Source: JBGPEQ01 sp050180895 | GTDB lineage: Bacteria > Pseudomonadota > Alphaproteobacteria > Dongiales > Dongiaceae | Reading direction: 5' to 3' | Assembly (NCBI GenBank): GCA_050180895.1 | Contig: JBFXDS010000001.1 | Location: 930,001 to 994,000 of the forward strand | DNA length: 64,000 nt | Part shown: positions 49,784 to 57,240 of the stretch, piece by piece | Numbering within the stretch: the first letter of the stretch is position 1 | How the letters are laid out: every line of letters starts with the position of its first letter | Notes under the pieces: model-generated | What the model saw: the letters and a program-made list of their open reading frames with translations, nothing else | Told to the model about the DNA's origin: nothing | Database searches by the model: none | Translations under genes and position numbers: made by a program

Positions 49784-50953
49784 CTACGCCAAGGCCTGCG
49801 CCAGGTCGGCGATCAGGTCGGCTTCGTCCTCGACGCCGACCGAGAGCCGCACCAGCCCGTCGCCGATGCCGAGCGCCGCGCGCGTCTCCGGCGGCAGCGA
49901 GGCGTGCGTCATGATCGCGGGATGCTCGATCAGGCTCTCGACTCCGCCCAGGCTCTCGGCCAGCGCGAAGATCCGGCAGCGCTCGAGGAAGCGGCGCGAG
50001 TCCGCGAGCGTGCCCTTGAGGATCGCCGTCACCATGCCGCCGAAGCCGTGCATCTGCCGCCTCGCCAGCGCATGCTGCGGATGGCTGGCGAGTCCGGGAT
50101 AGTGCACCCGCGCCACCTTGGGGTGCCGCTCCAGCCAGGCGGCGACCGCGGCGGCGTTGGCGCAGTGGCGCTCCATACGCAGCGCCAGCGTCTTGAGGCC
50201 GCGCAGCGCCAGGAAGCTGTCGAACGGCCCGGCCACGGCGCCGACCGCGTTCTGCAGGAACGCCAGCCGCTCCTGCAGCTCCGGCCGGTCGCCGACCACG
50301 ACGACGCCGCCGACGATGTCGGAGTGGCCGTTGAGATATTTCGTCGCCGAGTGCATGACCATGTCGAAGCCGTGCTCGATCGGCCGCTGCACCCAGGGGC
50401 TGGCGAAGGTGTTGTCGGCGACGGTGATGATGCCGCGCCGCTTGGCCAACGCCCCGACCGCATCGAGGTCGACCAGCTTCAGCAGCGGGTTGGTCGGCGA
50501 CTCGATCCAGAACATCCGGGTCTCCGGCCGGATGGCCGCCTCCACCTTCGACAGATCGCTGAAATCGACGAACCCGAAGGAGAGGCCGGCCGAGCGCTTG
50601 CGCACCTGCTCGAACAGGCGGTAGGTGCCGCCATAGAGATCGTCCATGCACAGCACGTGGCTGCCGCTGTCGAGCAGGTCGAGGACCGTCGCCGTGCCCG
50701 CCAGGCCGGAGGCGAAGGCGAAGCCGGCGGTGCCGCTCTCGAGGTCGGCGACGCAGCGCTCGTAGGCCATGCGCGTCGGGTTCTGCGAGCGCGAGTACTC
50801 GTAGCCCTTGTGCACGCCCGGGCTCTCCTGGACGTAGGTCGAGGTGGCGTAGATCGGCGTCATGATCGCGCCGGTCGAGGGATCCGGCGATTGCCCGGCA
50901 TGGATCGCCCGGGTCGAGAATCCCTGCCGGTTCGTCTTTTGCTGGTCGTTCAT
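49784..50953 (-). CDS. Cystathionine gamma-lyase (Cys/Met-metabolism PLP enzyme)
   Basis: A 389-residue fold-type I PLP enzyme from the ATG at 50953 (a GTG at 50986 would add 11). Landmarks are YEYSRSQNPTRMAYERCVA, FASGLAGT, the DNTFASPWVQ cofactor loop and the PLP lysine in MHSATKYLNGHSD (about K205). SLGGVESLIEHP follows near the C-terminus. The family includes cystathionine gamma-synthase and beta-lyase. Here the upstream gene encodes cystathionine beta-synthase, so the pair most likely runs reverse transsulfuration, homocysteine to cysteine, with this enzyme as gamma-lyase. Confidence 0.87.
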   Translation of the reverse strand: MNDQQKTNRQGFSTRAIHAGQSPDPSTGAIMTPIYATSTYVQESPGVHKGYEYSRSQNPTRMAYERCVADLESGTAGFAFASGLAGTATVLDLLDSGSHVLCMDDLYGGTYRLFEQVRKRSAGLSFGFVDFSDLSKVEAAIRPETRMFWIESPTNPLLKLVDLDAVGALAKRRGIITVADNTFASPWVQRPIEHGFDMVMHSATKYLNGHSDIVGGVVVVGDRPELQERLAFLQNAVGAVAGPFDSFLALRGLKTLALRMERHCANAAAVAAWLERHPKVARVHYPGLASHPQHALARRQMHGFGGMVTAILKGTLADSRRFLERCRIFALAESLGGVESLIEHPAIMTHASLPPETRAALGIGDGLVRLSVGVEDEADLIADLAQALA

Positions 50954-51011
50954 GGCTGACGTTGTCTCGCGCTCTGGGGCGTCCACTCATCCACGATATC
51001 ACGGAATGACC

Positions 51012-51120
51012 CACCCTCACCCTGTCCCTCTCCCGCCGGGCGGGAGAGGGGACGCTGTAGAGGCGGACGGTTTCGGTCGCCCCCTCGCCCGCGCAGCGGG
51101 AGAGGGTGGGGGTGAGGGCC
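51012..51120. repeat. REP-like palindromic repeat
   Basis: Two internal hairpins lie side by side: CCCTCTCCCGCC...GGCGGGAGAGGG (51026-51050, perfect) and CCCTCGCCCGC...GCGGGAGAGGG (51082-51106, one mismatch). An outer pair, ACCCTCACCC and GGGGGTGAGGG, brackets the unit. It fills the 193-bp gap between the cystathionine lyase and synthase genes. It is a different family from the 85-bp element. It may stabilise or terminate mRNA. Confidence 0.85.
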
Positions 51121-51146
51121 TGTCTCAGCCATCTGCGATTTCGGCA

Positions 51147-52514
51147 TTACCGCATCCGCCGGCGCAGGTGGTTCAGCAGGTCGATGCGCGTGATGAGGCC
51201 GAGGAACTCGTCGCCGTCCTTGACGATCGCCACATGGTCGCGGGCGAAGATCGGCAGCAGCGCCGACAGCGGCGCCCGCGCCTCCAGCACGTCCAGCTTG
51301 CTGGTCATGGCGTCGGCCACCTTCTCCTTGAACCTGTCCTCGTGGTCGTAGACGGCCATGAGGATGTCCGATTCGTCGACGATGCCGATCACCTCGCCCG
51401 CGCGCAGCACCGGCAGCTGCGAGATCTCGTACAGCTTCATGCGCGCGTAGGCCGTGATCAGCGTGTCGTCCGGAGCGACGGTGACGGTGGCGCGGTCGGC
51501 ATGCCGGCGGCTGATGAGGTCGCGCAGGTCGCCGGTCCGCGGCCGCTCGAGGAAGCCCTGGTCGAGCATCCAGAAATCGTTGAACATCTTCGAGAGATAC
51601 TTGTTGCCACTGTCGCAGACGAAGCTGACGACGCGCTGCGGCGTCGGTTGCGCGCGGCAGTAGCGCAGCGCCGCGCCGATCAGCGTGCCCGAGGAGGAGC
51701 CCGCCAGCACGCCCTCCTGGCGCAGCAGCTCGCGCGCGGTGGCGAAGCTCTCGGCGTCGGTGACGGTGAAGGCTTCGGCGACCAGCGAGAGATCGCAGTT
51801 GGGCGGCACGAAATCCTCGCCGATGCCCTCGACGAGCCAGGAGCCGGCCTCGCACAGCCGGCCGGTCTTCACCTTCTCCGTCAGCACCGATCCCTTGGGA
51901 TCGGCGAGGATCATCTTCGTCGCCGGCGACACCTTCTTCATGAAGCGGCCGACGCCGGTGAGCGTCCCGCCCGAGCCGACGCCGCAGACGACCGCGTCGA
52001 CCCGATGCTCCATCTGCTGCCAGATCTCCGGCGCCGTGCCGGTCTCGTGCGCCAGCGGGTTGGCCGGGTTGGCGAACTGGTTGACGTAGAACGCCCCCGG
52101 AGTCTCGCTCGTCAGCCGTTCGGCCATGTCCTGGTAGTATTCCGGATGGCCCTTGCCGACGTCCGAGCGGGTCATGCGCACCTCGGCGCCGAGCGCGCGC
52201 AGGTGGAAGATCTTCTCCTGCGCCATCTTGTCGGGGATCACCAGCACGAGCCGGTAGCCTTTCTGCGCCGCGACCAGCGCCAGCCCGAGCCCGGTGTTGC
52301 CGGCGGTCGCCTCGATCAGCGTGCCGCCGGGCTTCAGCCGGCCGTCGGCTTCCGCGGCCTCGACCATCGACAGGGCGATGCGGTCCTTGATCGAGCCGCC
52401 GGGGTTCTGGTTCTCCAGCTTGAGGAACAGCCGGCACGTGCCGGTATCGATGCGCGTGACCTCGACCAGCGGCGTGTTGCCGATCATCGACAGCACATTG
52501 CGATAGGCGGTCAT
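51147..52514 (-). CDS. cbs: Cystathionine beta-synthase with CBS domains
   Basis: A 455-residue enzyme. The PLP lyase core contains K43 in GGSIKDRIAL, EATAGNTGLGLA, and GVGSGGTLTGVGRFMKK. Two CBS motifs occupy about 340-455 (VTVAPDDTLITAYARMKLYEISQLPVL). It condenses homocysteine with serine to cystathionine. CBS domains bind adenosyl ligands in regulated family members. An AGGAGAT site lies 7-8 nt before the ATG. It is upstream of the gamma-lyase gene; together they let the cell make cysteine from methionine-derived homocysteine, in parallel with the sulfate route at 0.9-3.6 kb. Confidence 0.93.
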   Translation of the reverse strand: MTAYRNVLSMIGNTPLVEVTRIDTGTCRLFLKLENQNPGGSIKDRIALSMVEAAEADGRLKPGGTLIEATAGNTGLGLALVAAQKGYRLVLVIPDKMAQEKIFHLRALGAEVRMTRSDVGKGHPEYYQDMAERLTSETPGAFYVNQFANPANPLAHETGTAPEIWQQMEHRVDAVVCGVGSGGTLTGVGRFMKKVSPATKMILADPKGSVLTEKVKTGRLCEAGSWLVEGIGEDFVPPNCDLSLVAEAFTVTDAESFATARELLRQEGVLAGSSSGTLIGAALRYCRAQPTPQRVVSFVCDSGNKYLSKMFNDFWMLDQGFLERPRTGDLRDLISRRHADRATVTVAPDDTLITAYARMKLYEISQLPVLRAGEVIGIVDESDILMAVYDHEDRFKEKVADAMTSKLDVLEARAPLSALLPIFARDHVAIVKDGDEFLGLITRIDLLNHLRRRMR

Positions 52515-52663
52515 CGGCGAATCTCCTGGTCAGCCGCTGTCACCATGCCGCCGCCGGCAGGGCGGCGCAACAGCCTTGAGAAATGCCGTTATTCCGGGGT
52601 GCGCGCCGCGCGTCACACCGATCTCACCGCCCGACCACACCGATGACACCGCACAGGTCGCCG

Positions 52664-52758
52664 TGCCGCCACATTCGAGCGGCCCACGCCGTCCTGCCGC
52701 CACATTCGATCGCCAAGTCTCGCCGTCTCGCTCGGGGGATGTCGGTTGCGACGTCGCA
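52664..52758. promoter_or_regulatory. Direct repeats and palindrome upstream of ECF sigma gene
   Basis: The 15-mer TGCCGCCACATTCGA occurs at 52664-52678 and 52695-52709, spaced 31 bp (about three helical turns). A perfect 12-bp palindrome, TGCGACGTCGCA, lies at 52747-52758, 21 bp before the sigma-factor ATG. They look like candidate binding sites for control of the sigma gene; no binding protein is known. The rest of the 265-bp gap (52515-52779) holds nothing recognised. Confidence 0.45.
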
Positions 52759-52779
52759 GGTGCGACGGAGTGAGGTAGC

Positions 52780-53277
52780 ATGAACAGGGGCCTGCCGGAT
52801 TTCTTCGCGCATCTCGATGCCGTGCGCCGCTATGCCCGCGCGCTCGGGCGCGATCCGGCGCATGTCGACGATCTCGTCCAGGAATGCCTGACGCGGGCCC
52901 TGTCGCGCCCGCATGTCTGGCGCGAGGTGCGCAATGCGCGCGCCTATCTGCTGACCATGCTGCACAACGTGCATGTCGACGACGTGTCCCGGCGCTGGCG
53001 CGACCGCGATGCCGTTCCCCTCGACCGGGCCCATCCGGATCTCGCCTGCGGACCGGCGCAGTTCGGGCCGCTCCTGCTGCGCGATCTCGTCCGCGCGCTG
53101 GAGATGCTGCCGGAGCATCGGCGCCGCGTCGTCCTGCTCACGGCGCTGGACGGCCTCAGCTATCGGGAGGCGGCGGACCTCCTGGGCGTACCTGTGGGTA
53201 CCGTCATGTCGCGCCTGTCGCGCGCCCGCGATTCATTGCGGGAGATGATGGATGTGGGAAGCGAGGCTGCGGAATAA
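52780..53277 (+). CDS. ECF-family sigma factor
   Basis: A 165-residue short sigma-70 family protein. Region 2 is HVDDLVQECLTRALSRPHVW with NARAYLLTMLHNVHVDDVSRR. Region 4 is LPEHRRRVVLLTALDGLSYREAADLLGVPVGTVMSRLSRARDSLRE, a helix-turn-helix. No anti-sigma gene is adjacent; the genes downstream encode secreted low-complexity proteins. It is therefore an orphan. It is not EcfG, because nepR/phyR partners are absent. Good GAGG ribosome site and ATG start. Confidence 0.93.
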   Translation: MNRGLPDFFAHLDAVRRYARALGRDPAHVDDLVQECLTRALSRPHVWREVRNARAYLLTMLHNVHVDDVSRRWRDRDAVPLDRAHPDLACGPAQFGPLLLRDLVRALEMLPEHRRRVVLLTALDGLSYREAADLLGVPVGTVMSRLSRARDSLREMMDVGSEAAE

Positions 53278-53321
53278 CAACCGTCCCCCGCCGTCTATGG
53301 AGGGACGACTCCGGTCGGCAA

Positions 53322-53363
53322 TCCCGGCGCCCGCCGGGATGGTCCGGCGCAGGGCTGCGCCGG
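53322..53363. terminator. Tandem hairpins between sigma gene and first secreted protein gene
   Basis: TCCCGGC(GCCC)GCCGGGA at 53322-53339 and CCGGCGCAG(GG)CTGCGCCGG at 53344-53363 form two strong stems within the 127-bp gap. They lack T-runs. They could reduce readthrough or protect the downstream transcript, allowing unequal expression of the regulator and the secreted protein. Confidence 0.4.
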
Positions 53364-53404
53364 AGAAGCCGGAACGTGATTGCAACAAGTTGTGGAGGAA
53401 GAGC

Positions 53405-54274
53405 ATGAACGGATACAGATCGTGTCGATTGAGCCTGCTGGCGGCGACGAGCGCCGTCGCCATGGCATTCATGGCGAGTCCAGCCGCCATCGACTGGGAT
53501 CGCCTGACCCTCGTGTCCAACGCGGTCCTGGCCGACGATGGCGCCGGGGCCGAGGCCAAGGACGGCGTCGGTGCCGAGGCCAAGGCTGCATCCGCCGGCA
53601 AGGCCGCAGCGTCGGCCAGCGGCGACAGCGTCTCGGCTTCGGCCGAATCGAAGGCGGGGGCGGAGGCGACGGCCGGCGATGACCGTGCGTCCGCGACGGC
53701 CGACGCCGGCAGCGCGGCCTCTGCGAGCAGCGACGGCGACAACGCCGAGAGCGCGGCCGAGTCGGGCGGTGCGGCGACGGCGGACGCCGGCGATGGCGAC
53801 GGCGCCGCCTCTGCCGACGCGATCGTCGGTGACGACGAGGCATCGGCCAGTGCCGGCTCCAGCAGCTCGGCGACGGCAACCACGGGATTGGGCGATGCCG
53901 ATGACGGCGAGAATGATGACGACGTCGTCGAGGACGACCGCGTCGCCGAGGACGGCGAGGATGACACCGCGTCGCCCTCGAGTTCGGCCGTCGCCAATGC
54001 GGATGCCGACGCCAGCGTCACGGTCAACGTGCCCGGCCACGGTCCGGTCGAATCTTCGGCGAGTGCGAGTGCCGACGCGACCGCGACCGGCGAGGGCGCC
54101 ACGGCCACGGCCGTCGCCATCGCCAATGCATCCGTGACGGTGAACGTGATCGACGCCGATGGACGGTCGAGCGCCGAGGGGGCGGGCGATGGTCGAGAGG
54201 AGATGCCACTCACTGCCGCCCCGGCCTCGGCGGAGGCTCAGAGCAGCAGCGAGGCCACGGCGTCGCTCTGGTAA
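53405..54274 (+). CDS. Secreted low-complexity Ala/Ser/Asp/Gly-rich acidic protein
   Basis: A 289-residue protein from ATG 53405, with GGAGGAAG upstream. It has an N-terminal export signal (about 1-43). The rest is almost entirely Ala, Ser, Asp, Glu, Gly, Thr and Val with no aromatic core. A central acidic block (DADDGENDDDVVEDDRVAEDGEDD) is flanked by Ala/Ser repeats. Two related ASVTVNV motifs (around 201 and 241) suggest imperfect duplication. There is no cysteine in the mature part. I recognise no family. It lies in a locus led by an ECF sigma factor. Confidence 0.65.
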   Translation: MNGYRSCRLSLLAATSAVAMAFMASPAAIDWDRLTLVSNAVLADDGAGAEAKDGVGAEAKAASAGKAAASASGDSVSASAESKAGAEATAGDDRASATADAGSAASASSDGDNAESAAESGGAATADAGDGDGAASADAIVGDDEASASAGSSSSATATTGLGDADDGENDDDVVEDDRVAEDGEDDTASPSSSAVANADADASVTVNVPGHGPVESSASASADATATGEGATATAVAIANASVTVNVIDADGRSSAEGAGDGREEMPLTAAPASAEAQSSSEATASLW

Positions 54275-54336
54275 GGAGCCGATCGGAGGTCGGGCGCGCC
54301 ATGGCCGCGTCATCGGTCTCCGGATGACTTTGCCCT

Positions 54337-54365
54337 GCGGGCGGCCGGCATTGCTGGCCGCCCGC
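54337..54365. terminator. Hairpin between the two low-complexity protein genes
   Basis: GCGGGCGGCC at 54337-54346 pairs perfectly with GGCCGCCCGC at 54356-54365 around a 9-nt loop. It lies in the 123-bp gap before the 54398 gene. No T-tract. Confidence 0.45.
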
Positions 54366-54397
54366 TCTGCGCATGCCTTCGACGAGGGAGTTAGATC

Positions 54398-54760
54398 ATG
54401 CAGAAGTCGCTGCCGGGCCGCTGGTCCCTGATGGCCGCGGTCGGAACAATGAGCATTCTTGCGGGTTTCATGTCGCACATGGATCCGATGTCGATTCGAC
54501 CCGTCCAAGCCGGCGAGGCGACCGCAACGTCGAGCAGCAGCGCCAGCGCCAGCAGTTCGGCAAGCAGCAGCTCGAGCGGCGATGGCTGCCGGTCGGAGAC
54601 GCAGGCCAGCGCCGAGGCGACGACCGTGGTCGACGGCGAGACGAAGACCGTCCGCCAGGACGATGCGGATCGCAGCGAGGAGTGCGGCGGCCGTGCCGAA
54701 TCCAAGGCCAACGCAAGGATCGACGGGAGGATGCCCGAGAGCGGCGAGTCGGGTCAGTAG
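54398..54760 (+). CDS. Secreted Ser-rich small protein
   Basis: A 120-residue protein with GAGGGAG 7 nt before the ATG. A signal-like N-terminus (about 1-38, ending VQA) precedes a pure Ser/Ala block (SSSSASASSSASSSSSGDGC) and a polar tail. It has two cysteines (GDGC and EECGG), which may be disulfide-bonded. No family recognised. The composition mirrors the upstream protein, so the two are probably functionally related surface or secreted proteins. Confidence 0.6.
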   Translation: MQKSLPGRWSLMAAVGTMSILAGFMSHMDPMSIRPVQAGEATATSSSSASASSSASSSSSGDGCRSETQASAEATTVVDGETKTVRQDDADRSEECGGRAESKANARIDGRMPESGESGQ

Positions 54761-54808
54761 TGCCGACAGATCGCCGCCGTCGGGTCCGGGTGATGAGGGA
54801 GCGTGGCC

Positions 54809-55882
54809 ATGAAAGGGCCAAGGTGCGGGCGCGTCGCAGTCATCGGCCTGCTGGCCGCAGCGCTGGCGGCCTGCGGAAGCGATCCGGATGAAGTCCTGCA
54901 GCCCTATGACGGCGGGGACGGTGGCCTTCCGGCGTCCGACGTCGGCGGTGTCGAGGGCGGCCTGCCGACCCGCTATGGGTTGTACGCAATCCAGGACGGC
55001 CGGCTTGGGCGGCTCGACGGCGAGCGCAGTTTCCAGGTGGAGACCTGGGACAAGCGCGCGGCTCTCGGGCCGGACGTTCAGTTCATCGTTTTCGACCGCG
55101 CGCTGGACGATCGCACGACACGGCTGCAGGACGTCGTAACGCTTCGCCGCGTCGCCCATGTCCGCAACGAGGTGGCCGCGACGGGCGCCGCCGTTCCGAC
55201 CAGCAAGGATATCTGGGTCGTCGCCGATCTTCCGGAGTTCGCCGTGCCGCTCGATTTTGCGCCGGTTTCCGGACGGCCGGACATGGTGCGCGCGATGCCG
55301 ATGCGTCCGTTGCAGCCGGGCCTTTATTCCCTCGAACTGCGCAGTGGGGCCTCGGCTGTCGCCGGGCGCTTCGGCGTCGCCTGGAACGACATCGACAAGA
55401 ACGCGTACATCGCCGCCAACTGCGTCGATCGGTATGCGGGGCAGGCGGTTCGGTACCGGACATGCGCCGCAGGGTCGCCGACGGCCGCGGCCTCGCCGCG
55501 GCTGCAGAAGCTGCCGCCCCCGCAACCGGCGCCGCAGTCCGGAGCGGCCGACAAGCCGGCCGGTGCGGCACAGCCGTCACCATCCGCAGGCCCGCTCGAA
55601 TTGCGCGAGGTCCAGGCGGTCAAGGCCGCCGACCAGGGCGTGCCTGTCCTGACCGTCCAGGGCTTGGTCGTGAACCGGTCGAACACGGCCCAGCCGGTGC
55701 CGCCGCTGGTGGCGACGCTCAGGGACTTGCAGGGTACGGAGATCGAGCGCTGGACCTTCGCCGCCGAGGTTTCTCATCTGCCGCCCGGCGGCTCCACGGG
55801 ATTCCGCACGGAGACCGTCTATCCCACGACGCAATCGACGAACGTCTCCGTCGCCTTCGTGCCGAAGGGCACAGGTTCGTAG
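54809..55882 (+). CDS. Lipoprotein with DUF3426-like C-terminal domain
   Basis: A 357-residue protein from ATG 54809; GAGGGAG lies 7 nt upstream, and a GTG at 54803 is less likely. The lipobox LAAC follows a short hydrophobic segment, with the Cys near residue 22. A folded N-terminal region (about 50-215) contains YGLYAIQDGRLGRLDGE. A Pro/Ala linker leads to a C-terminal beta domain (VLTVQGLVVNRSNTAQPVPPLVATLRDLQG) that resembles DUF3426/FxLYD-type modules. It is anchored to a membrane by lipid, probably the outer membrane. It is the last plus-strand gene of the sigma locus. Confidence 0.72.
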   Translation: MKGPRCGRVAVIGLLAAALAACGSDPDEVLQPYDGGDGGLPASDVGGVEGGLPTRYGLYAIQDGRLGRLDGERSFQVETWDKRAALGPDVQFIVFDRALDDRTTRLQDVVTLRRVAHVRNEVAATGAAVPTSKDIWVVADLPEFAVPLDFAPVSGRPDMVRAMPMRPLQPGLYSLELRSGASAVAGRFGVAWNDIDKNAYIAANCVDRYAGQAVRYRTCAAGSPTAAASPRLQKLPPPQPAPQSGAADKPAGAAQPSPSAGPLELREVQAVKAADQGVPVLTVQGLVVNRSNTAQPVPPLVATLRDLQGTEIERWTFAAEVSHLPPGGSTGFRTETVYPTTQSTNVSVAFVPKGTGS

Positions 55883-55920
55883 GCCGAGGTTGTCAGGAGT
55901 AGAGGGCTTGCATGCCTGCC

Positions 55921-56024
55921 TGCGCGTCCTTCGCCGGGTTAAACCCGGGGACCGGGCTCAGGATGAGGAGAAATCTTGGTGGTAGAAAGAAACCCCCTCA
56001 TCCTGAGCTTGTCGAAGGACGCAC
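55921..56024. repeat. 85-bp palindromic repeat family, copy A (with insert)
   Basis: The right arm CTCATCCTGAGCTTGTCGAAGGACGCAC is intact. The left arm is interrupted by about 19 bp containing the palindrome CCGGGTTAACCCGG-like CCGGGTTAAACCCGG (55934-55948). It sits between convergent genes. Confidence 0.8.
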
Positions 56025-56070
56025 GATGTTGATCCCGGCTCCTGTCGAAGCCAAGCAGTAAGTCGCTTGA

Positions 56071-57024
56071 TCAGCGAGTCTCGGGAGCCTGCTGACCGCC
56101 GGCGAGCTCGGCCTCGAGCCGCGCCAGCTTTTCCTCGAACCCGATGCGGCAGGTGAAACCCAGGCGTTCGGACGCCTTGCCCGCATCGTAGACGCGGTCG
56201 ATCGAGTCGAACATCGTCCAGCCCAGCCGCGCATAGATATCGGGGTAGCGCGGGACGTAGCGCCGCACGACGGACGGCGCGTCGACGATCAGCGCCGCGC
56301 AGTCGTCGCGGGAGAACGGCGTCCGCGCCGAAATGATGAAGGTGTCGAAGCCCAGCGCCGGTGCATTCTGCAGCGCGACGACATGGCTCTCGGCGGCGTC
56401 CTCGACGCTCAGCCGGCGGAACAGGAACTCGTTCGCCTTGGTGTTGGCGTCCGACTGGGGGATCGCATGCGCCATGTCGTCCGCCTCGGGAAAGAAGCGC
56501 GATGTGCGCAGGACGAGCACCGGCAGGCCGTGGAGCTCGTGGAACAGGCGGCAGAGCTGCTCGGCCGCGAGCTTGGTGACGCCGTAGATGTTGCGCGGCA
56601 GCAGCGGCGTCATCTCCTCGGTGATCCAGGCCGCGGCCGTCATGCCGCCCGCACGCCCCGCGCGCAGCTCCTTCGAGATCATCAAGGAGGTCGTGGAGGT
56701 GAAGATGAAGCGGTCGACCTTCGACCCCGGCGCCACCGCTTCCTCCAGCAGGTTGAGCGTGCCCTGCAGGTTGACGGAGACGAACGCGGATCGCGGGTGC
56801 GTCTCGACATGCGGCTTGTGAAGGGCGCCGGCGTGAACCACCGCCTCGATCCCGAACGCGCGCAGGGCGTTGCCGACGAGCGCGCGGTCCTCGATCGAGC
56901 CCACCACCCGGGTCGTCGCCGACGGCACCGGATCCATGCCGACGACCTCGTGCCCGTCGCGCCGCAGCCGCGGCACCAGCGTCGCCCCCAACCATCCCGA
57001 CGACCCCGTGACCAGTATTCTCAT
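56071..57024 (-). CDS. NAD-dependent epimerase/dehydratase
   Basis: A 317-residue extended short-chain dehydrogenase. The NAD motif is GSSGWLGATLVPRL (7-20). The catalytic pattern S/T...YxxxK is FTSTTSLM with YGVTK around residues 107-152. VVHAGALHKPHVETHP follows the cofactor region. Members act on nucleotide sugars or related substrates. No glycosyltransferase or sugar-nucleotide genes are adjacent, so the substrate is open. Flanked on both sides by copies of the 85-bp repeat. Confidence 0.85.
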   Translation of the reverse strand: MRILVTGSSGWLGATLVPRLRRDGHEVVGMDPVPSATTRVVGSIEDRALVGNALRAFGIEAVVHAGALHKPHVETHPRSAFVSVNLQGTLNLLEEAVAPGSKVDRFIFTSTTSLMISKELRAGRAGGMTAAAWITEEMTPLLPRNIYGVTKLAAEQLCRLFHELHGLPVLVLRTSRFFPEADDMAHAIPQSDANTKANEFLFRRLSVEDAAESHVVALQNAPALGFDTFIISARTPFSRDDCAALIVDAPSVVRRYVPRYPDIYARLGWTMFDSIDRVYDAGKASERLGFTCRIGFEEKLARLEAELAGGQQAPETR

Positions 57025-57115
57025 GTCAGGGCCTTTCCTGTGGGCCGCGCGGGCGCAGTGCTACCGCATGCTGAACGATCGCATCAATAGCGCGCAGGAG
57101 GTTTGGATCGATGCT

Positions 57116-57200
57116 GTGCGTCCTTCGACAGGCTCAGGATGAGGGACGTTCTTTCCGCCACCAAGATTCTTCCTCATCCTGAGCTTGTCGAAGGACGCAC
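57116..57200. repeat. 85-bp palindromic repeat, copy B (inverted)
   Basis: The arms GTGCGTCCTTCGAC... and ...GTCGAAGGACGCAC enclose a central segment that matches copies A, C and D only when read on the opposite strand. This copy is therefore inserted in the reverse orientation. It lies between the epimerase and threonine ammonia-lyase genes. Confidence 0.85.
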
Positions 57201-57240
57201 TCTGGTGATGCAACCCAAGGATATGCGCGTCGATGCGGCG

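Noticed and set aside
53367..53391. GGAAC followed by GTT upstream of the 53405 gene, as a possible ECF promoter
   Set aside because: The spacer is only 13 nt, too short for the usual 16-17, and it runs almost into the ribosome site.
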